Assembly (NCBI GenBank): GCA_001790315.1
Contig: MGCE01000111.1
Location: 1 to 7,161 of the forward strand
Direction of reading: 5' to 3'
Length of the DNA stretch: 7,161 nt
Source of the DNA: Candidatus Rokubacteria bacterium RIFCSPLOWO2_02_FULL_72_37
GTDB lineage: Bacteria > Methylomirabilota > Methylomirabilia > Rokubacteriales > CSP1-6
The notes beneath the pieces are model-generated. The model made no database searches. It saw only the letters and a list, made by a program, of their open reading frames with translations, and was not told where the DNA came from. The position numbers and the translations under genes are program-made. Positions within the stretch are counted from its first letter, which is position 1, and each line of letters starts with the position of its first letter. Below are positions 6,060 through 7,161 of the stretch, piece by piece.

Positions 6060-7052
6060 CTACTGGATCTTGCCGATCCGCTGGAGCGTCTGGTTGATGA
6101 GCCGGGTCTCCTTCTCCCAGAGCGCGAGATCCTCGTCGGCGCCCAGGTAGGCGATGGCCGTGCCGAGCTTCGCCATCGCCCCCGCGAACTCGGGACTGCC
6201 CACGGCCTGCCGGACGGCGTCGCGGATGACCTGGAGCGCCGCGGGCGGCGTCTCCTTCCGGGCCACGATGCGCACCGGCAGCAAGTACTCGACGTCGACC
6301 CCGAGCTCCTTCAGGGTCGGCACGTCGGGGAGCGCCGGGAGCCGGCTGGTGCCCCACGTCGCGAGCGCACGGAGCCCCCCGGTCTTGACGTGGGAGAGCA
6401 CGGGGCCCGGGCCGGAGGCCATGGCGTCCACGTGGCCGCCGAGCAGGGCGGCCACCGCGGGCCCGGCGCCGCTGTAAGGAACGTGGCTCAGCGTGATCCC
6501 GGTGGCGACGGCGAGAATCTCCATCGGGAAGTGCAGGCCGCTGTACGCGCCGGCCGTGCCGTAGGTCACCCCGCCTGGGCGGCGCTTGGCGTCGGCCAGC
6601 AGCTCGGCGAAGGTCTTCCAGGGCCTTCCGGGATGCACGACCAGCACGAGCGGATCCGCGCTGAGCCGGGCGATGGGCGTGAATTGCGCGATCGTGAATT
6701 TCGGCGGCCGCCCGAAGAGCGCGTCCACCGGCGGGTTGATGAAGAACCCGGGCATCGCGATGAGCAGCGTGTGGCCGTCGGCGCGGCTGTTCGCGACCGC
6801 GACGGTCCCCAGCACGCTGCCCGCGCCCGGCTTGTTGACCACCACCACGGGCTGCTTGAGCAGGCGCTCCATCGCCTGGGCCAGCGGGCGGGCGTGCAGG
6901 TCGGCGGCTCCCCCGGGCGGCAGCGGAACCACGATCTGGACGGGCCGGGACGGGAAGGGCTCCTGGGCCGGGGCGGGAACGGCCGCCAGTGCCACGAGGG
7001 CGCCGAGAAAGAGCGCGAGGACCGTCACGGGTGCCTGTCGGAGCCGCGTCAT
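6060..7052 (-). CDS. tctC: Bug/TctC-family periplasmic solute-binding protein of a TTT system
   Basis: The 330-residue product is the extracytoplasmic substrate receptor that delivers an organic anion to TctAB. A Sec signal peptide is clear: MTRLRQ positive start, hydrophobic core at about 8-25 and an APA cleavage site near residue 29. The mature N-terminus shows the Bug signature FPSRPVQIVVPLPPGGAAD (33-51), with Asp51 at the ligand-pocket position. VVNKPGAGSVLGT (71-83), ADGHTLLIA (91-99), VPYSGAGPAVAALLGGHVDA (191-210) and PALPDVPTLKELG (239-251) follow as in the family. Bug proteins bind di- and tricarboxylates, amino acids, nicotinate, aromatic acids and others; the ligand cannot be named. 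The ATG at 7052 follows AGGAGG with a 7-nt spacer and gives a proper signal peptide; a 24-residue longer reading from 7124 would destroy it. First confirmed gene of its operon. Confidence 0.94.
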   Translation of the reverse strand: MTRLRQAPVTVLALFLGALVALAAVPAPAQEPFPSRPVQIVVPLPPGGAADLHARPLAQAMERLLKQPVVVVNKPGAGSVLGTVAVANSRADGHTLLIAMPGFFINPPVDALFGRPPKFTIAQFTPIARLSADPLVLVVHPGRPWKTFAELLADAKRRPGGVTYGTAGAYSGLHFPMEILAVATGITLSHVPYSGAGPAVAALLGGHVDAMASGPGPVLSHVKTGGLRALATWGTSRLPALPDVPTLKELGVDVEYLLPVRIVARKETPPAALQVIRDAVRQAVGSPEFAGAMAKLGTAIAYLGADEDLALWEKETRLINQTLQRIGKIQ

Positions 7053-7059
7053 ATCCAAC

Positions 7060-7065
7060 CCTCCT
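7060..7065 (-). promoter_or_regulatory. Ribosome-binding site of the tctC-like gene
   Basis: AGGAGG on the minus strand, 7 nt before the ATG at 7052. It selects the start that yields an intact signal peptide. Confidence 0.75.
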
Positions 7066-7084
7066 GTCGGGGCGCTCGGTCGCC

Positions 7085-7130
7085 GTATCATACTCGTCCC
7101 ACCCAAGCCTTGCCGCCGAACCACAGGTTC
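7085..7130 (-). promoter_or_regulatory. Candidate promoter/operator upstream of the TTT operon
   Basis: The minus strand carries TATGAT (7087-7092), five of six matches to a -10 box, inside the palindrome GTAT-N-ATAC (7085-7093). A second perfect inverted repeat, GAACC-TGT-GGTTC (7118-7130), lies about 26 bp further upstream, covering the region just above -35. No convincing -35 hexamer is seen, which would fit activator-dependent or repressor-controlled expression of a catabolic transporter. Assignment rests on position and symmetry only. Confidence 0.28.
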
Positions 7131-7161
7131 AGGATGGTCGCCCGGACGCGCGGGTAAGGAG
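7088..7161 (-). CDS. Possible C-terminal tail of an upstream gene (uncertain)
   Basis: Reading the minus strand from 7159 gives PYPRVRATILNLWFGGKA and a few more residues, ending at a TGA (7088-7090), 35 bp before the tctC-like start. The first codons end in G or C almost without exception, like the confirmed genes here, which is the only reason to suspect coding. No family is recognisable. If real, the TTT genes may belong to a longer operon. An alternative is that this is intergenic, with the AAGGAG at 7156-7161 on the plus strand serving a divergent gene starting outside the window. Confidence 0.22.
   Translation of the reverse strand, partial: PYPRVRATILNLWFGGKAWVGRV

Noticed and set aside
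6040..6357. Upstream extension of the SDR to 373 residues
   Set aside because: It reads the 3' end of the tctC-like gene in another frame. A strong ribosome-binding site precedes the GTG at 6039, where the SDR fold begins.
7053..7124. 24-residue N-terminal extension of the Bug protein
   Set aside because: It would bury the signal peptide behind a basic segment. The ATG at 7052 has an excellent ribosome-binding site.
6390..7157. Plus-strand open frame opposite the Bug protein gene, and similar plus-strand frames at 106-876, 3256-3987, 4213-4827 and 5221-6150
   Set aside because: All are Arg/Gly/His-rich antisense shadows with no motifs, signal sequences or ribosome-binding sites of note.

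Overview
The window is a high-GC bacterial segment (roughly two-thirds G+C or more by eye, with codons ending almost always in G or C). Every gene is on the minus strand, so transcription runs from high to low coordinates. It holds two adjacent gene blocks separated by 134 bp. The host cannot be fixed from the sequence alone. The GC content, a periplasmic Bug-type binding protein and an NAD-type 2-oxoacid oxidoreductase suit soil or sediment lineages such as Rokubacteria/Methylomirabilota, Betaproteobacteria or related groups; this is inference only.

Block 1 (7052 down to 3286) is a tripartite tricarboxylate transporter (TTT) operon in the order tctC-like (Bug) solute-binding protein, short-chain dehydrogenase/reductase (SDR), tctB-like small membrane subunit, tctA-like large membrane subunit. 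Gaps are 20, 17 and 1 bp, so co-transcription is very likely. The SDR sits between the binding protein and the membrane subunits. It keeps the cofactor-binding and NNAG motifs but lacks the usual catalytic Ser and the YxxxK pair. A perfect 6-bp stem-loop follows the tctA stop codon after one base.

Block 2 (3151 down to and beyond position 1) encodes a multi-subunit 2-oxoacid:acceptor oxidoreductase of the pyruvate:ferredoxin oxidoreductase superfamily: gamma subunit, then a fusion of a GltD-like FAD/NAD(P) oxidoreductase with a C-terminal two-cluster ferredoxin (delta) domain, then the alpha subunit, cut by the window edge. Gaps are 5 and 2 bp. The beta (TPP-binding) subunit is not in the window and would be expected just beyond position 1. 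The FAD/NAD(P) module suggests electrons go to a pyridine nucleotide rather than only to free ferredoxin, as in phenylglyoxylate:NAD+ oxidoreductase (PadEFGHI) of aromatic-degrading bacteria.

Read together, the two blocks could form a catabolic cassette: capture and import of an organic acid, an SDR-related step, and CoA-dependent oxidative decarboxylation of a 2-oxoacid to an acyl-CoA with NAD(P)H formation. The substrate is not evident. The most notable points are the fused FAD/ferredoxin subunit, the catalytically atypical SDR inside a transporter operon, and small palindromes in the two upstream regions. No RNA gene, CRISPR array, insertion sequence or integration site was seen.
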